Of a stretch of 64,000 nucleotides of DNA, positions 12,117 to 22,711 are shown piece by piece. Position numbers and translations under genes: made by a program. The notes under the pieces are model-generated. The model was not told the DNA's origin. It did not search any database and worked only from the letters and a program-made list of their open reading frames with translations. The first letter of the stretch is position 1; each line of letters starts with the position of its first letter. This stretch comes from Sarocladium kiliense (Eukaryota > Ascomycota > Sordariomycetes > Hypocreales > Sarocladiaceae), in the NCBI GenBank assembly GCA_030734395.1, contig JAUZTG010000008.1:186001-250000 (forward strand), read 5' to 3'.

Positions 12117-14831
12117 TTAGGCGGGATCGTTAAGCAGGGTATCGAGTTGATCTGTGATCACCAGGACTGAATTCAGTATTGTAAGTCAGCGCCTGTAGTA
12201 GACCATTGCCGACTTACCTGAATGAGGACTTGAATTTAGTCGCGCTCTTGGAGGAATCTTGAAATCTTGTGATGCCAGTTCTTGACGTAGTCGCGTGACC
12301 GTATGTTCATCAGCCTGCGGCGACATGAGAGCCGCAAGATGCATTGGCAGGGAGTCGAGCTTGCCTTCCAATCCCTGATCCTGACGCCGCTGCAAATCAC
12401 GAAGAACCACCGCAGCTATGATCGTTAGTCTATATCAGTCAGAATGTTAGTCCAGTCTCAGAAGAACTCACCCGTCTCCCATTTCTGGGCTGTACGTCTG
12501 CCGAGGTTTGGATCCCATTCAATGAGGGCAGGGTCAGCACCTCCCTCAAGAAGTGCCTTGACCGTGGCAATGTGTCCCCAGAACCACGCCCACTGGATGC
12601 CATTCTCGCCATGGTCATTTCTCTCGTTAGGGTCGGCTCCAGCTTTCAAGAGTAGTTGAACAGCTTCGACTTCGCCAAAGGCTGCCGCGACGTGGAGAGC
12701 CGTCGAGCCACGCGATCCTCCGCGCTGTTCTAGCTGATCCTTGGTGACTTTTGGCAAAATGATGTTCAGTAGCCCCGTCAGTCCTTCCCTGGCGCATATG
12801 TATAGGGGCTTGGTCGCCCAAATTTTGGGTCCGCGCTGCGGCCACACACACTGATACCAAGCCGCAAAATGTCCTCCATCGTCTCGCTCAGCTGAGCTAA
12901 ACAAGTGAAATATTGTTTCCTCCACGTCACTCGGTAGAGCAGGTCCAAGAACTCGGACATGCTCAGTCCATAACTGAGATGCGTATCCCAGGAAAGGCCA
13001 CGCTTTTCTCCTCTCTCTCAATCCCCTGCTATCTGGGCAAGGACTTTGGAATGCTGGCAGAACCAGATACTCAACACAGACGCGGCACATGGATCGATAA
13101 GCGGCTATGTCGTCAATATGAAAGTCACCAGACTTCTCGCGTGAGGTCAAAAAGTCTCTGACGGATGAGTGCGCCAACTCGACTCGCTTGGTGATAGGCT
13201 CATAGCGAACCAAACAGCGAAGGTGACCAACAACAGACTCCGGATCTATCAGGCGATCGTCCTCATTGAAGTCAGGGGATGATAAGAAGATTGCTGCTTC
13301 GGCGAGCTCGCTCAATGTTAAAGGTCTCAATGCTGATACAAGGTACACTAGCATAGACCAGGCGATGCCTGCTACTGTTTTCGGTATTGAAGAGAGCACA
13401 GCCTTGTAGACGTTGCTCAAACTTGGCGTTATACTGGCGAGTGCTTCCTTGATGGCATTGGCAGTTGCAAGACAACTGAGATCGTCAATCGTGCACTGAA
13501 CCCAACGGAATGAGCCATTGTGGTCCTTCTTGATCTTCTCCTGGATCTGAGCTTGCAGTTGTGGTCGGAGTTTTGAGAGCAGCTTGCCTTTGCTGAAGCG
13601 TGTGTGAACGTATATATCTATGTCATGATTGACATATGCTGGACTTAGGTTAACGTCCATGGACGATATCTTCAGTTCATCTGAGACCTCTCGGATTAGA
13701 TCTGTCATGCTTTCGGTACTCGTGAGTACAATTTTGACCCGTGGGCATTGACTGGCAACAAGGAAAAGCGCCTGCAGTATGTCTTTGGACCCATCACCTG
13801 CTTCATCGATGGCATCTATGACAAAGAACAAATCGCGTGCCGTGTCTGTGCAGTTGCGAACAGCCAGCTGCGAGAGAATCGACAAGCTTGCTGTGACTGT
13901 CGCGGAACCATGCTGAGCTTTGAGGTCTTCATTGTACGTTTGTATGATGTCGCGCTTAACACCTGGGTCCCTATCTGCCAGCTGCTTCAATAAAGACGCT
14001 AGTACAGTCCGGGGCTTTTGTGATTCCGCGCTGTTGTATGAGCAATAGAAGTGCGCGACATAAGAGTTACTCCGAGTGGTCATCAGTCTAAAGTATCGGG
14101 ATTGCATCAGCCATTCTGGTTTTGAAGCACATCAAAGTTGATGTTCCTCACCTCGAGGCGCACGCAGCAGCGATGCAAGTCTTCCCGGAGCCCGGCTTTC
14201 CACGAAGCCACAAAAGCTGAATAGAGCCCTTCGCCCAATCCTTCAGGACTCCGTCCAAGAACCAACCATTTGTACCCTCTGACCGAGTAGAGAGTGCTGC
14301 TTGATGAGTTGGTTCCGGGTCAAAGGACTTCAGCCATGCATTAACAGCAACCTGTGTTGCCTTGTCCTCCTCCGTAGTCTTGAGTTCCGCCAGAGACTGT
14401 TGAATACCTTCGACTGAAGCAGAAAAGATCCTGGACGCCTCGCGCATGTCATTTGTAGCGACGAGAATAAAGTATGTCTTTATTCTTTCCAGTCTTGTTG
14501 TGGTGTCCTTCACATGTTGGCGTTTGAGCGGCCAAGTCAGGCGTTGGGCCAGTCTCTGAGCTCGAGAAGTCTCGGGCTGAAGCGAATCCGTCAAGGATAC
14601 CAGAAGCGCCCGCGCTTCTTCCAGCATCTTGTTGAACTCATCAGACTGGAGCGTTGTCGAGAGGAGAACATCTCGCTCAATCTGTGTGAGTGCTGACTTC
14701 AGGCAGAACAGCTCAACGCGAAGGCCGGCCACTTCGTCTCTGCATTCTGCCACACCATCGCCATACACGTGAATGAGCTTCAGAAGTTGCGCAGCGACAC
14801 CTATGACGCCGAGAATGCTCGCTGGATCCAT
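12117..14831 (-). CDS. HeLo-like / NACHT / ankyrin NLR-like protein
   Basis: Fungal STAND (NLR-like) signalling ATPase. Four exons fit: 14831-14152, 14087-12472, 12415-12218 and 12166-12117, giving 847 residues. Reading through the last intron instead ends at 12186 with 841 residues. The N-terminus (MDPASILGVIGVAAQLLKLI) resembles fungal HeLo-like STAND N-terminal domains. NACHT Walker A is LRGKPGSGKTCIAA (about residues 210-223) and Walker B is FFVIDAIDEA. A winged-helix-like segment (ALRPLTLSELAEAAIF, RVELAHSSVRDFL) follows. The C-terminus has two ankyrin repeats (GSTALHVAAAFGEVEAVQLLLKAGADPN-type). Relatives are known in heterokaryon incompatibility and proposed in fungal immunity; the ligand here is unknown. 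The first intron shows CTGAT before TTTAG. The gene is tail to tail with the GHKL ATPase and divergent from COQ6. Confidence 0.88.
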
Positions 14832-15073
14832 GATGAGGCCGTTGTTGAGAGGGACGGCGCAAGGCAGACAGGGCTGCCTGACTTACATGAGGCTGCATGA
14901 AATCACGTGACAACTATATATAGGCTGAGAAGATACAACGACCCAGACTCGAACCACCTCAACCAAGTCCCCACGACCACCACCATCCCGACCAGCGCGA
15001 CGGGAAGGCATCCAAGGACTATTCGAGTAGGAAACCCTTTTCTCCAAAGGGCGAAGGTACCCAGGATTTCTTC
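14832..15073. promoter_or_regulatory. Shared divergent promoter of the NLR-like gene and COQ6
   Basis: Only 242 bp separate the two start codons. An exact palindrome TCACGTGA (14903-14910, a bHLH/E-box-type site) lies 4 bp from a TATATATA run (14915-14922). The palindrome is about 75 bp from the NLR-like start and about 165 bp from the COQ6 start. Use of either element is inferred. Confidence 0.45.
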
Positions 15074-16594
15074 ATGGCGCCCAGATCGATGCTCTGGGGA
15101 GCTCCCCGCTATGTATGCCGGAGCTGCTCACGCCGCACCACCACCCAGGGTCGCCGGGCCTTTGCGACCAAAACCTCGGATGTCTATGATGTCGTTTGCG
15201 TTGGTGGTGGGCCTGCCGGTCTGAGCTTGCTGGCCGCGCTTCGTAAGTTTCATAAGCAGCAAATCAGTGCACAATGGCGTCACTAACCCACGCCATCAGG
15301 CGCAAATCCCATCACCTCGCATCTCCGTGTCGCTCTCGTCGAAGCTCAGGACCTATCCAAAACCGCTTCGTTCTCCCTTCCGTCCACTCAATTCTCGAAC
15401 CGATGCAGCTCGCTCACCCCATCTTCCGCACACTACCTGAATTCGATAGGGGCATGGACGCACATGCAGCGGAGTCGAATCCAAGAATACCATGAGATGC
15501 AAGTCTGGGATGGAGTCAGTGATGCGCGCATCGAGTTCGACTGGCAGCAAGACCCTCGCGGAGGCAAAGTTATTGCATACATGACAGAGAACCTGAACCT
15601 GACGTCAGGTTTGATGAAGAGACTGCAAGAGCTGGGAGGTGTAGAAGTCATGGACAAGTCGAGGGTCGAGAACATCGCTTATGGGGAGGAGACAGAGGAT
15701 CTAGATCTCCGGGAATGGCCGGTTGTCAACTTGTCGGGCGGAAGGTCTTTGGCGGCCCGTCTCCTAGTGGGCGCAGATGGTGCGAACAGCCCCGTCCGAG
15801 CCTTCGCTGGAATCGGCAGCAATGGCTGGGATTATGGTCGACACGGTGTCGTTGCAACCTTGAAGATGGAAGGCGACGGCTGGGGCGGTGATCATCGCAA
15901 GATCGCATATCAACGTTTCCTGCCCACCGGCACCATCGCCATGCTACCCATGCCTGGAAATTTCGCTACTCTCGTCTGGTCAACGACGCCGGAGAAGGCA
16001 GCACTGCTGAAGAAGCTATCGCCGAAAGACTTTGTGGCCATGGTCAATGCTGGCTTCCGACTTAGTGCCGTTGATCTGGCGTACCTTCACACCCAGGAGA
16101 ATGGCCAAGAGGAGGAACTCATCTGGCGAGCACAGCACACACCAGTGGACCCTGAAGCCCTTCCCCAGGCCGCTGTTGAGGTCCAGGACGGCAGTATCGC
16201 CTCCTTTCCCCTCAAGCTCCGCCATGCTGACACCTATATCGGCGAACGCGTCGCTCTTGTCGGTGACGCCGCACATACCATCCACCCTCTCGCCGGCCAG
16301 GGCCTGAACCAAGGCCAAGGCGACGTCCAGAGCCTCGTGAGAGCAATTGAGTATGCCGTGTCTCACGGGCAAGACATCGGCAGCGTGCTATCACTTGAGA
16401 GCTACAACAGCGAGCGGTACGCGGCGAACCACGTTCTGCTCGGTGTATGCGACAAGCTGCATAAGCTCTACTCTGTTGGCAGTGGCCCGCTCGTGCCTCT
16501 ACGGTCTCTTGGTCTGCAGGCCGTGAACGCGCTGGGACCGTTGAAGAATTTCTTGATGGAGCAGGCAGCCGGAACAGGCACCAAGGTCGTCTAA
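15074..16594 (+). CDS. COQ6: Ubiquinone biosynthesis monooxygenase COQ6
   Basis: FAD-dependent aromatic hydroxylase that adds the C5 hydroxyl during coenzyme Q synthesis, acting on the matrix face of the mitochondrial inner membrane. Two exons (15074-15242 and 15300-16594) give 487 residues. An Arg/Ser-rich presequence (residues 1-33) precedes the dinucleotide motif VCVGGGPAGLSLL (about 41-53). The DG motif LLVGADGANSPVR and the GD motif ALVGDAAHTIHPLAGQGLNQG follow, both typical of UbiH/COQ6 proteins. EFDWQQDPRGGKVIAYMTEN and the C-terminal HVLLGVCDKLHKLYS also fit the family. The intron is GTAAGT...CATCAG and splices in frame. The gene is divergent from the NLR-like gene and convergent with the complex I gene. 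Confidence 0.93.
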
Positions 16595-16890
16595 GCCTTG
16601 CCTCCAGCCTTTTCTGTAAACATACTGTACCAATCCTGTAAGACTAATCCAGGGAGGACAACGTGCCAAAAATAGAGTAATTCATCTTCACCATATTCGA
16701 TTCATTCGAGGCTCTGAGGCTTTGCGTTTGACTTTCGTGTTGTAAACCGACGTGAACGGAGGTATTTACTCTTTTAAGTCTCCTGAGCCGATGATGGTAC
16801 ACACATAGGAAAAAGAGTATTGCTCATCCTTGGCCCCTATGCCCTCTTCTGACCCGTCTAATTCAATTCTTAACCATCCACCTTCCACAT

Positions 16891-18416
16891 TTACCTATCA
16901 ACCTCACCTGTGACAGACTGTTAGTACCCTCTCACAACTGTATGAGGAGACAAGACTTGGAAGCGGGACTTACCGAACACCAGATCCATAGTACCGATAC
17001 AGGCAACAGCATCAGCCAACAAGTGGCCCTTGGCAACGTGATCGAAACCACTCAGATTAGCGAAACCAGGCGCACGGATGTGACACCTGTAAGGACGCTC
17101 CGAGCCATCGCTGACAACGTACACGCCCATCTCACCCTTGGGAGCCTCGATAGCAGAGTACGTCTCACCTGGGGGCACGGCGTAACCCTTGGTGTAGAGC
17201 AGGAAGTGGTGGATCAGCGCCTCCATGTTCTCCTTCATGGCGGCACGCGGGGGAGGGGAGATCTTGTAGTCCTCAACGCGGATGGGGCCGGCAGGCATCT
17301 TGTTCAGACACTGGTGGACGATACGGAGGGACTGGCGGAACTCCTCCATACGGCAGAGGTAGCGGTCGTAGCAGTCGCCGTTTGTGCCGACGGGGACATC
17401 GAATTCGACCTGGTCGTAGGCATCGTAGGGCTGGGACTTGCGGATATCCCATGGGATACCGGAACCGCGCAGCATCACACCGGTGAAGGAGAGGTTGAGG
17501 GCTTCGGCAGCGGAGACAACACCGACACCACGGAGACGCTCGATCCAGATACGGTTGTCTGTGAGCATCTCCTCGGTTTCGTCGAGACGGTCGCCGAATT
17601 GGGTGGCCCATTGGTAGATGTCGTCGAGGAGACCGGCGGGGATATCTTGGTGGACGCCACCGGGGCGGACGTAGGCGGCGTGCATACGGGCACCGGAAAC
17701 ACGCTCGTAGAACTCCTGCAAAGGCTGTCAGAATACATTGAGGAGATAGATAATCCGAACATTCATACCATGAGCTTCTCACGCTCCTCGAAACCCCACA
17801 GGAAGGGCGTCAGGGCACCAACATCCATGGCGTGGGTAAGAACAGCCATAAGATGGTTCAGGATACGGGTCAGCTCGCCGAACAAGGTCCGGATGAACTT
17901 GGCACGCTCGGGAATCTCAATGTTCAGCAGCTTCTCAACAGCAAGAGAGAAACACTGCTCATTGGTCATCATGGAGACGTAATCAAGACGGTCGAAGTAC
18001 GGCAGAGCCTGGAGGTAGGTCTTGTACTCGATCAACTTCTCAGTACCACGGTGCAGCAGACCGACGTGCGGGTCGGCGCGAACAATTTCCTCGCCATTGA
18101 GCTCGAGAATCAGACGCAGCACACCGTGAGCGGCGGGATGCTGAGGACCGAAGTTGACGGTGTAGTGACGGACCTTGCGGTCGGCAACGGAGTTATCGCC
18201 CTTCTTTTTCGCAGCTTTGATATCCTCGCCGACAAGACCGTAGGGGTTCTTCGGGTCGCCAAAGTCGGCATCGACAGGCAAGAGTCTAGTGCCCATCTCG
18301 GGAGTCGCATATCGTCGCTGAGCAGTCGTCGAGATCGATCTCGCAGCAGCAAAGGGTGCCGGACGAAGGCAGAGCCTCTTGGCCCCTCGGCCGGCGAGGC
18401 GGGCGACGGAAGCCAT
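16891..18416 (-). CDS. nuo-49: NADH:ubiquinone oxidoreductase 49 kDa subunit (complex I)
   Basis: Peripheral-arm subunit of complex I, which forms part of the ubiquinone pocket; homologous to bacterial NuoD and human NDUFS2. Three exons (18416-17769, 17715-16974, 16907-16891) give 468 residues. A presequence (MASVARLAGRGAKRL..., about 40 residues) is followed by VNFGPQHPAAHGVLRL, HVGLLHRGTEKLIE and DYVSMMTNEQCFSLAVEKL, all strong family signatures. Then come VSGARMHAAYVRPGGVHQD and SGFDHVAKGHLLADAVACIGTMDLVFG. The last exon is only 17 nt. It restores the canonical EVDR C-terminus after an intron with a perfect TACTAAC branch point; without it the protein would end in a non-homologous tail. 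Long open frames on the opposite strand are codon-bias shadows. Confidence 0.95.
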
Positions 18417-19157
18417 GACACGGGTCGTATGGGTCGGGGAGGCGGAGACGAAGGAATTGACTCTAGTCGATTGAAGGCTTCGCGAGAGCCTCTGGGCGCC
18501 GAGTCAATGGGGGGGCTGTTGAGGGCGCAGTCGGGGGTAGAGGGCTTTCTGGAGACACGACGTCGTCGAAATACCCGAGCTTGGACTTTGGGGGTGTCTG
18601 GCAGCGATGGTGGTGCGGAAGCGGAATATTGCTGCGCCGAGGGAGCTCTGGCGAATCACGGCGTGTCAATTACTGGTCGAGGACGTCAGGTTCCCGGAGT
18701 GGGGCACCGCCACTGGTTCTCGCACTCGCTGCGAGGGTCATCAGCCACACCTCCAGCTTCCGACCACAGAACAAGTGCATCTCTCTTAAGTCTCGGCTTC
18801 AAGCTGTGGCTTTGCCGATGCGACTCTTTCTCCAGCTCATCAGTAGTTCCACGGCCAAGCTCTGATTCGCTGTCCAACATTGCATATCCGTCCACTCACG
18901 ATGTTGATTCGGCCATGACCATGGCTGGTGCCTAATTGTCCAATCATAGCCCTTCAGCAGTCCTACGAATCCTACGCCGTGTCAATCAAGATGCAGGCAT
19001 GTTGGTCATTCGTACGGCGCAGGAGGTGCCATTGCACGTCCTTAAAGATGACGTCGTCCCACCTGCACATCGCTTCCTGTCCCCAAGTTGAATCTTCAAA
19101 GACTTCACAGTGAAGACTTGCGCCAATCGAGCCTTCATATACTGTCCTGTGGCAATC
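18417..19157. promoter_or_regulatory. Divergent promoter region of nuo-49 and the BTB gene
   Basis: About 740 bp between divergent start codons. It contains several open frames that look like chance. No recognised element or gene. Confidence 0.35.
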
Positions 19158-20009
19158 ATGGCAACGGTGACCGACGCTCGCATCAAGGTGCGAGTCGGTG
19201 AAACCGTCTTCCACACCACCAAAGCAACCCTCATCGAAAGCCAACTCTTCGCCTCCCTCTTCGCCCTGTCCCCTCCCGAAGACGATGAATACTTTGTAGA
19301 CAACGACCCAGAGCTCTTCACCCACGTCCTCCGTTACCTCCGCACCAAGCTCTATCCCCTCTTCTACGACCGCGCCTCAGGCCATGACAAGGTCATGTAC
19401 AGCGCTCTCCTCCAGCAAGCCGAATTCTACCAGATCCCATCCCTCACCACCTGGTTCTCCGAACGCAATTGGCTGCAAGCAGTGCGCAAGTCGACGAAGC
19501 GCTTCTCGCATTCGTTCGTTGGTAAGGGTCAGATGGCGAATATGCATGCGTACTGGGCGCGAGATGAGGAGTTGACTGTGACGTCGGTCAACACTACGAA
19601 GCAGAAGAAGATCAAGTGTCCCAGGGATATTTGGGAGCATGACGGTAACATGGGAGCGTGCACGAGGCACGGGTGCTACAGGGTCGGAAGTACAACAGAC
19701 CCAATACAGCCAATGCAGATCCTAGAGATCGAAGGCTTCCTGACAAAGGTTGAGGTTCTTCAAGATCTCCTCAGGAGGGAAAGGGTTGACTCGAGTGAGG
19801 TGATTGTGGCGGCTATGCAGAACCCGCCGCCGTATCAGCCTGGGGATGGGGAGGCGCCTCTGCCGACTCAGCCGCTGTCTGTGACGAGGTCGAGCAATAC
19901 CGGAGGACGAGGCGGTGGTGGGAGCTCTGTTGCTCCAGGTTTGCTTGGAGGGATTGCTGGGGCATCGGCAGGAGCACCAGGAGGCGGTGCAGGAGGAGGG
20001 GGAGGATGA
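19158..20009 (+). CDS. BTB/POZ (K+ channel tetramerisation-like) domain protein
   Basis: A 283-residue intronless protein with an N-terminal BTB/T1-like fold: ARIKVRVGETVFHTTKATLIE, FASLFALSPPEDDEYFVDND, PELFTHVLRYLRT (about residues 7-75). This fold makes homo-oligomers or adaptors for Cullin-3 ligases in the KCTD family. The middle part (FYQIPSLTTWF, YWARDEELTV) is less conserved. The tail is Pro-rich, then a Gly/Ala low-complexity stretch from about residue 250. I chose ATG 19158 because MATVTDARIKV directly precedes the domain; an in-frame ATG at 19110 would add 16 residues. The partner and role are not visible from the sequence. Confidence 0.85.
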   Translation: MATVTDARIKVRVGETVFHTTKATLIESQLFASLFALSPPEDDEYFVDNDPELFTHVLRYLRTKLYPLFYDRASGHDKVMYSALLQQAEFYQIPSLTTWFSERNWLQAVRKSTKRFSHSFVGKGQMANMHAYWARDEELTVTSVNTTKQKKIKCPRDIWEHDGNMGACTRHGCYRVGSTTDPIQPMQILEIEGFLTKVEVLQDLLRRERVDSSEVIVAAMQNPPPYQPGDGEAPLPTQPLSVTRSSNTGGRGGGGSSVAPGLLGGIAGASAGAPGGGAGGGGG

Positions 20010-20175
20010 TCAATGAAGTCATTTTGGTCTGTCTGCCTTGACCTGCTCTGTAAGAGAACCCGAAGGCAACGACTCTGCTGCACAATCCGAAGCCCAGGGC
20101 ATCAACGCTGAAAGCTCACAAAACCACGCTCCTTATTCTATATGCCGCTCTCGCAATCCAAGATCCCATTCCTTC

Positions 20176-20850
20176 TCACTCCTCTTTCAAATCACTCCTC
20201 AATATCCCATACATAACATCATCATTCACCACGCCATGCTTCTCCGTCGCGCCCCTCCTCACCCCCTCCCTCACAAACCCACACTTCTTCAACACGCCCT
20301 CACTCCCCTCATTCCAATGATAAAACGTCGCTTCGATCCTGTTCAAGGTCGGCCACGTCCCAAACGACCACCTCACCAGACCCTGCACAGCCTCCGTCAT
20401 GTATCCCTTCCCCCATGCCGAAGGAGTGAGGAAGTAGCCCAGCGTCCAGGTTCGGTACTCGATTCCTTCGTGGGGTGTGAGACCCGTGCTGCCAATCAAG
20501 AGAGGTTGTTCATTTGGTGAGGAGGGCTTTAGGCAGATTGCCATGGCGATTGGGTACTGTGGGTGGTCGGATGATGATGTGTCAAGCCATCGGGTGAGGG
20601 TAGTTGTGGCAGCTTCGAGGGTGTATGGGTAAGGGAAGCGATGTGAGAGGTTCTTGGCTACCTCAGCGTAGTTTGCAATTTGCGACAGGTTCTCTGCATC
20701 TGTACTCCTCCAGCGACGGATAATGAGGCGCTCCGTCTCGAAAAGGGTGGTGCCTGGCTCCGGGCTAGGAGGGTTCGGTGACGGGAGGATTGGAGTTGTC
20801 ATTATGTTCAAATTCGCAATTGACGACTCTGTTGGATGCCAACGGGTCAC
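20176..20850 (-). CDS. GNAT-family N-acetyltransferase (RimJ/RimL-like)
   Basis: A 224-residue intronless protein. FETERLIIRRWRSTDAENL is the typical RimJ/RimL opening. PLLIGSTGLTPHE and WTLGYFLTPSAWGKGYMTEAV give the acetyl-CoA site (Q/RxxGxG/A equivalent, SAWGKGYMTEA). It ends with NRIEATFYHWNEGSEGVLKKCGFVREGVRR, typical of enzymes that acetylate protein N-termini or small amines. The actual substrate cannot be told. An in-frame second Met at codon 17 (20802) is an equally good start, because the first 16 residues are not conserved-looking. The gene is convergent with the BTB gene, 166 bp away. Confidence 0.85.
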   Translation of the reverse strand: MTRWHPTESSIANLNIMTTPILPSPNPPSPEPGTTLFETERLIIRRWRSTDAENLSQIANYAEVAKNLSHRFPYPYTLEAATTTLTRWLDTSSSDHPQYPIAMAICLKPSSPNEQPLLIGSTGLTPHEGIEYRTWTLGYFLTPSAWGKGYMTEAVQGLVRWSFGTWPTLNRIEATFYHWNEGSEGVLKKCGFVREGVRRGATEKHGVVNDDVMYGILRSDLKEE

Positions 20851-22711
20851 GGCGACGATACAAAGTGTTACGTGAAGATGCGTGAAGTCACGGTAGAAGG
20901 GGTCTTCAGTCTTGTATTAGTACTTATCGCTCGACTAATGAGGAACTTTTGGATCATAACTGACAGACACCAAACTGTATCCAAACTCCACATGACTCAC
21001 TCCCGATCATAGTAAGACCGAGTCTCACCGCGCTTCAACTGCTCCTCAAAATCATCCCTCGTCCACGGCCGAAATGCTTGAAAGCCGGTCGAAATAATAT
21101 TAAGAAGCCCCCACGATGGTTCAAGGTGTGGAACTGGACCTTTCAGCTAGCAATACCAAGACTGCGTGTTTCCTCATTTGGTGACTCTATATGGAGGCAT
21201 CCCCGTCCCTAGCTCCGAGATCGCAGCGCATGGCAACGCATAGCTTCGGTAAGACTGGAATTGGCGTTGCTCGGCTTAATGCATCGCAGATAGTTGAAGC
21301 AATTCCATGAATCGTCACTTGCACATGATATTGGCTTATTCATTCAGTCGTGTCATGCGTTCAAACATAGCCAGGGTACCCGATGCGACTCTCGCTCCGT
21401 CCCACCGCCCGTACTCTCGCCGATCAACTTCCACTTCCAACCACTCCAAGCACCCGTTGGGACAATGATAGTCGCCCGCTTCCGAATACATCTCGAACGC
21501 CTAATCTTATGCGACCACTGTCGGGTCAACTCCCATACCTTTGAGATACCTGCCGCCTGATTCGGGACCACGGGCAGTCAATAAATGCTATACAAATGTT
21601 CGAGGTCTACAAACCGCTTCGTGAATGTGGGTATCTGGTATAACCTTGCTGGCCTGCTGTCGAAAACGAGTTGCTGTGCCCTGACATGGCCATGGCTTGG
21701 GGCCGGTTGCCGTCTTCCTCATTCTCTTCTTCGTTTGGATCGGCCTGAAGTCGCTTCTGTCGTCGCATTTCGATGTCCATTTTGCCATGATGGATAGCAG
21801 CCATCCAGTCCCGCTGCAGGTAACGCCTGGGTGTCTCCATCGTCTTCCCAATCCTCCATAGCCTCCGATGTAATATTTTCAAACCCATCTGCCACGACAA
21901 GACAGCCTTGTTCATGTTACTCAGCATTTCTTTCTCGAAGCAATCTTGGCATTTTATCGTGCTGCTTCGCTTGATGATGCTTCCATCACTTTGCCGATCT
22001 GGCGGTCCTGACACCAAGTGGAACTGCGGCCAGACGGCCAACCCCAGGGATGGTGGCAAGACTTGCCCAGTGTCGTGAGGAAAGGTTTCGTCAGACGGAT
22101 GGAATTCTGACGCCACATGCTAGTAGCCGACAGGAGTTTGGCACTGAAAATTTTGGCAGAAGATGTCCATGTTGGTAGGGTGAGGCTGGAGCCAACTTGG
22201 ATCGAAGCGAACATGCGGCATTGTGCAAGTGTCAGAGAGAAGATATGGAAAATTGCAGCTGCTTGAATCAATATGCTTGGGATGATATTTCTATTCGAGG
22301 TGCTTATATGTGGTCGCTCAGGCTCGATATCCCACATTGCGCAGAGTCGTCGTATTGCTTGACATGAGGCCTGCCCGACGCTGAAAGAAAGTGGACAGCC
22401 AGTCGAGCCAACGTCGATAACGCATCAGCAGGCCAAGTCCATAAAGTCAGGCAGTCTCGAGCGTGAAGGAGGAGAGCAAGATCGACGTCGAGTCGGCAGG
22501 TCCGGCCAAGGCCGTGTATTGATCCACTCATCTCCGTCTTGGCCCGGCCGGGATCATGAACACCACAGGCCAAGACACTACTATACAATAGATATATAAT
22601 CCCTCTTCCCATCAAACCCGAGGTCTTTCGAAATGCTGTCTTTCTTCCCAAGGTGTAACACCCAAAACGCCTTCATCAAGTCGTAAACCCAGTGTATCAA
22701 CACCATCCCAT
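20851..22711. other. Intergenic, about 1.9 kb, with one orphan open frame
   Basis: No recognisable gene. A minus-strand open frame (21607-22116) is listed separately. There is no tRNA or tandem repeat that I can see. Confidence 0.4.
21607..22116 (-). CDS. Doubtful orphan ORF, hypothetical
   Basis: I do not recognise this product. The open frame is about 170 codons. It begins after a TACTAG that could be a splice acceptor, and no ATG begins it. The central part is charged and amphipathic (MLSNMNKAVLSWQMGLKILHR) and ends in a Glu/Asn/Asp-rich stretch (DPNEEENEEDGN). I could not find a convincing upstream exon. It may be a chance frame or the remains of a gene. Confidence 0.2.
   Translation of the reverse strand: MASEFHPSDETFPHDTGQVLPPSLGLAVWPQFHLVSGPPDRQSDGSIIKRSSTIKCQDCFEKEMLSNMNKAVLSWQMGLKILHRRLWRIGKTMETPRRYLQRDWMAAIHHGKMDIEMRRQKRLQADPNEEENEEDGNRPQAMAMSGHSNSFSTAGQQGYTRYPHSRSGL

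Noticed and set aside
14946..14962. B-box-like GGTTCGAGTCT on the minus strand
   Set aside because: No T-stem pairing and no matching A-box upstream; it falls in the COQ6/NLR promoter.
16942..17982. 346-codon plus-strand open frame across nuo-49
   Set aside because: Antisense shadow of a strongly codon-biased conserved gene; repetitive Val/Gly/Asp/Glu composition and no start context.
17832..18935. 367-codon plus-strand open frame
   Set aside because: Mostly antisense to nuo-49 exon 1 and its promoter; no conserved motif.
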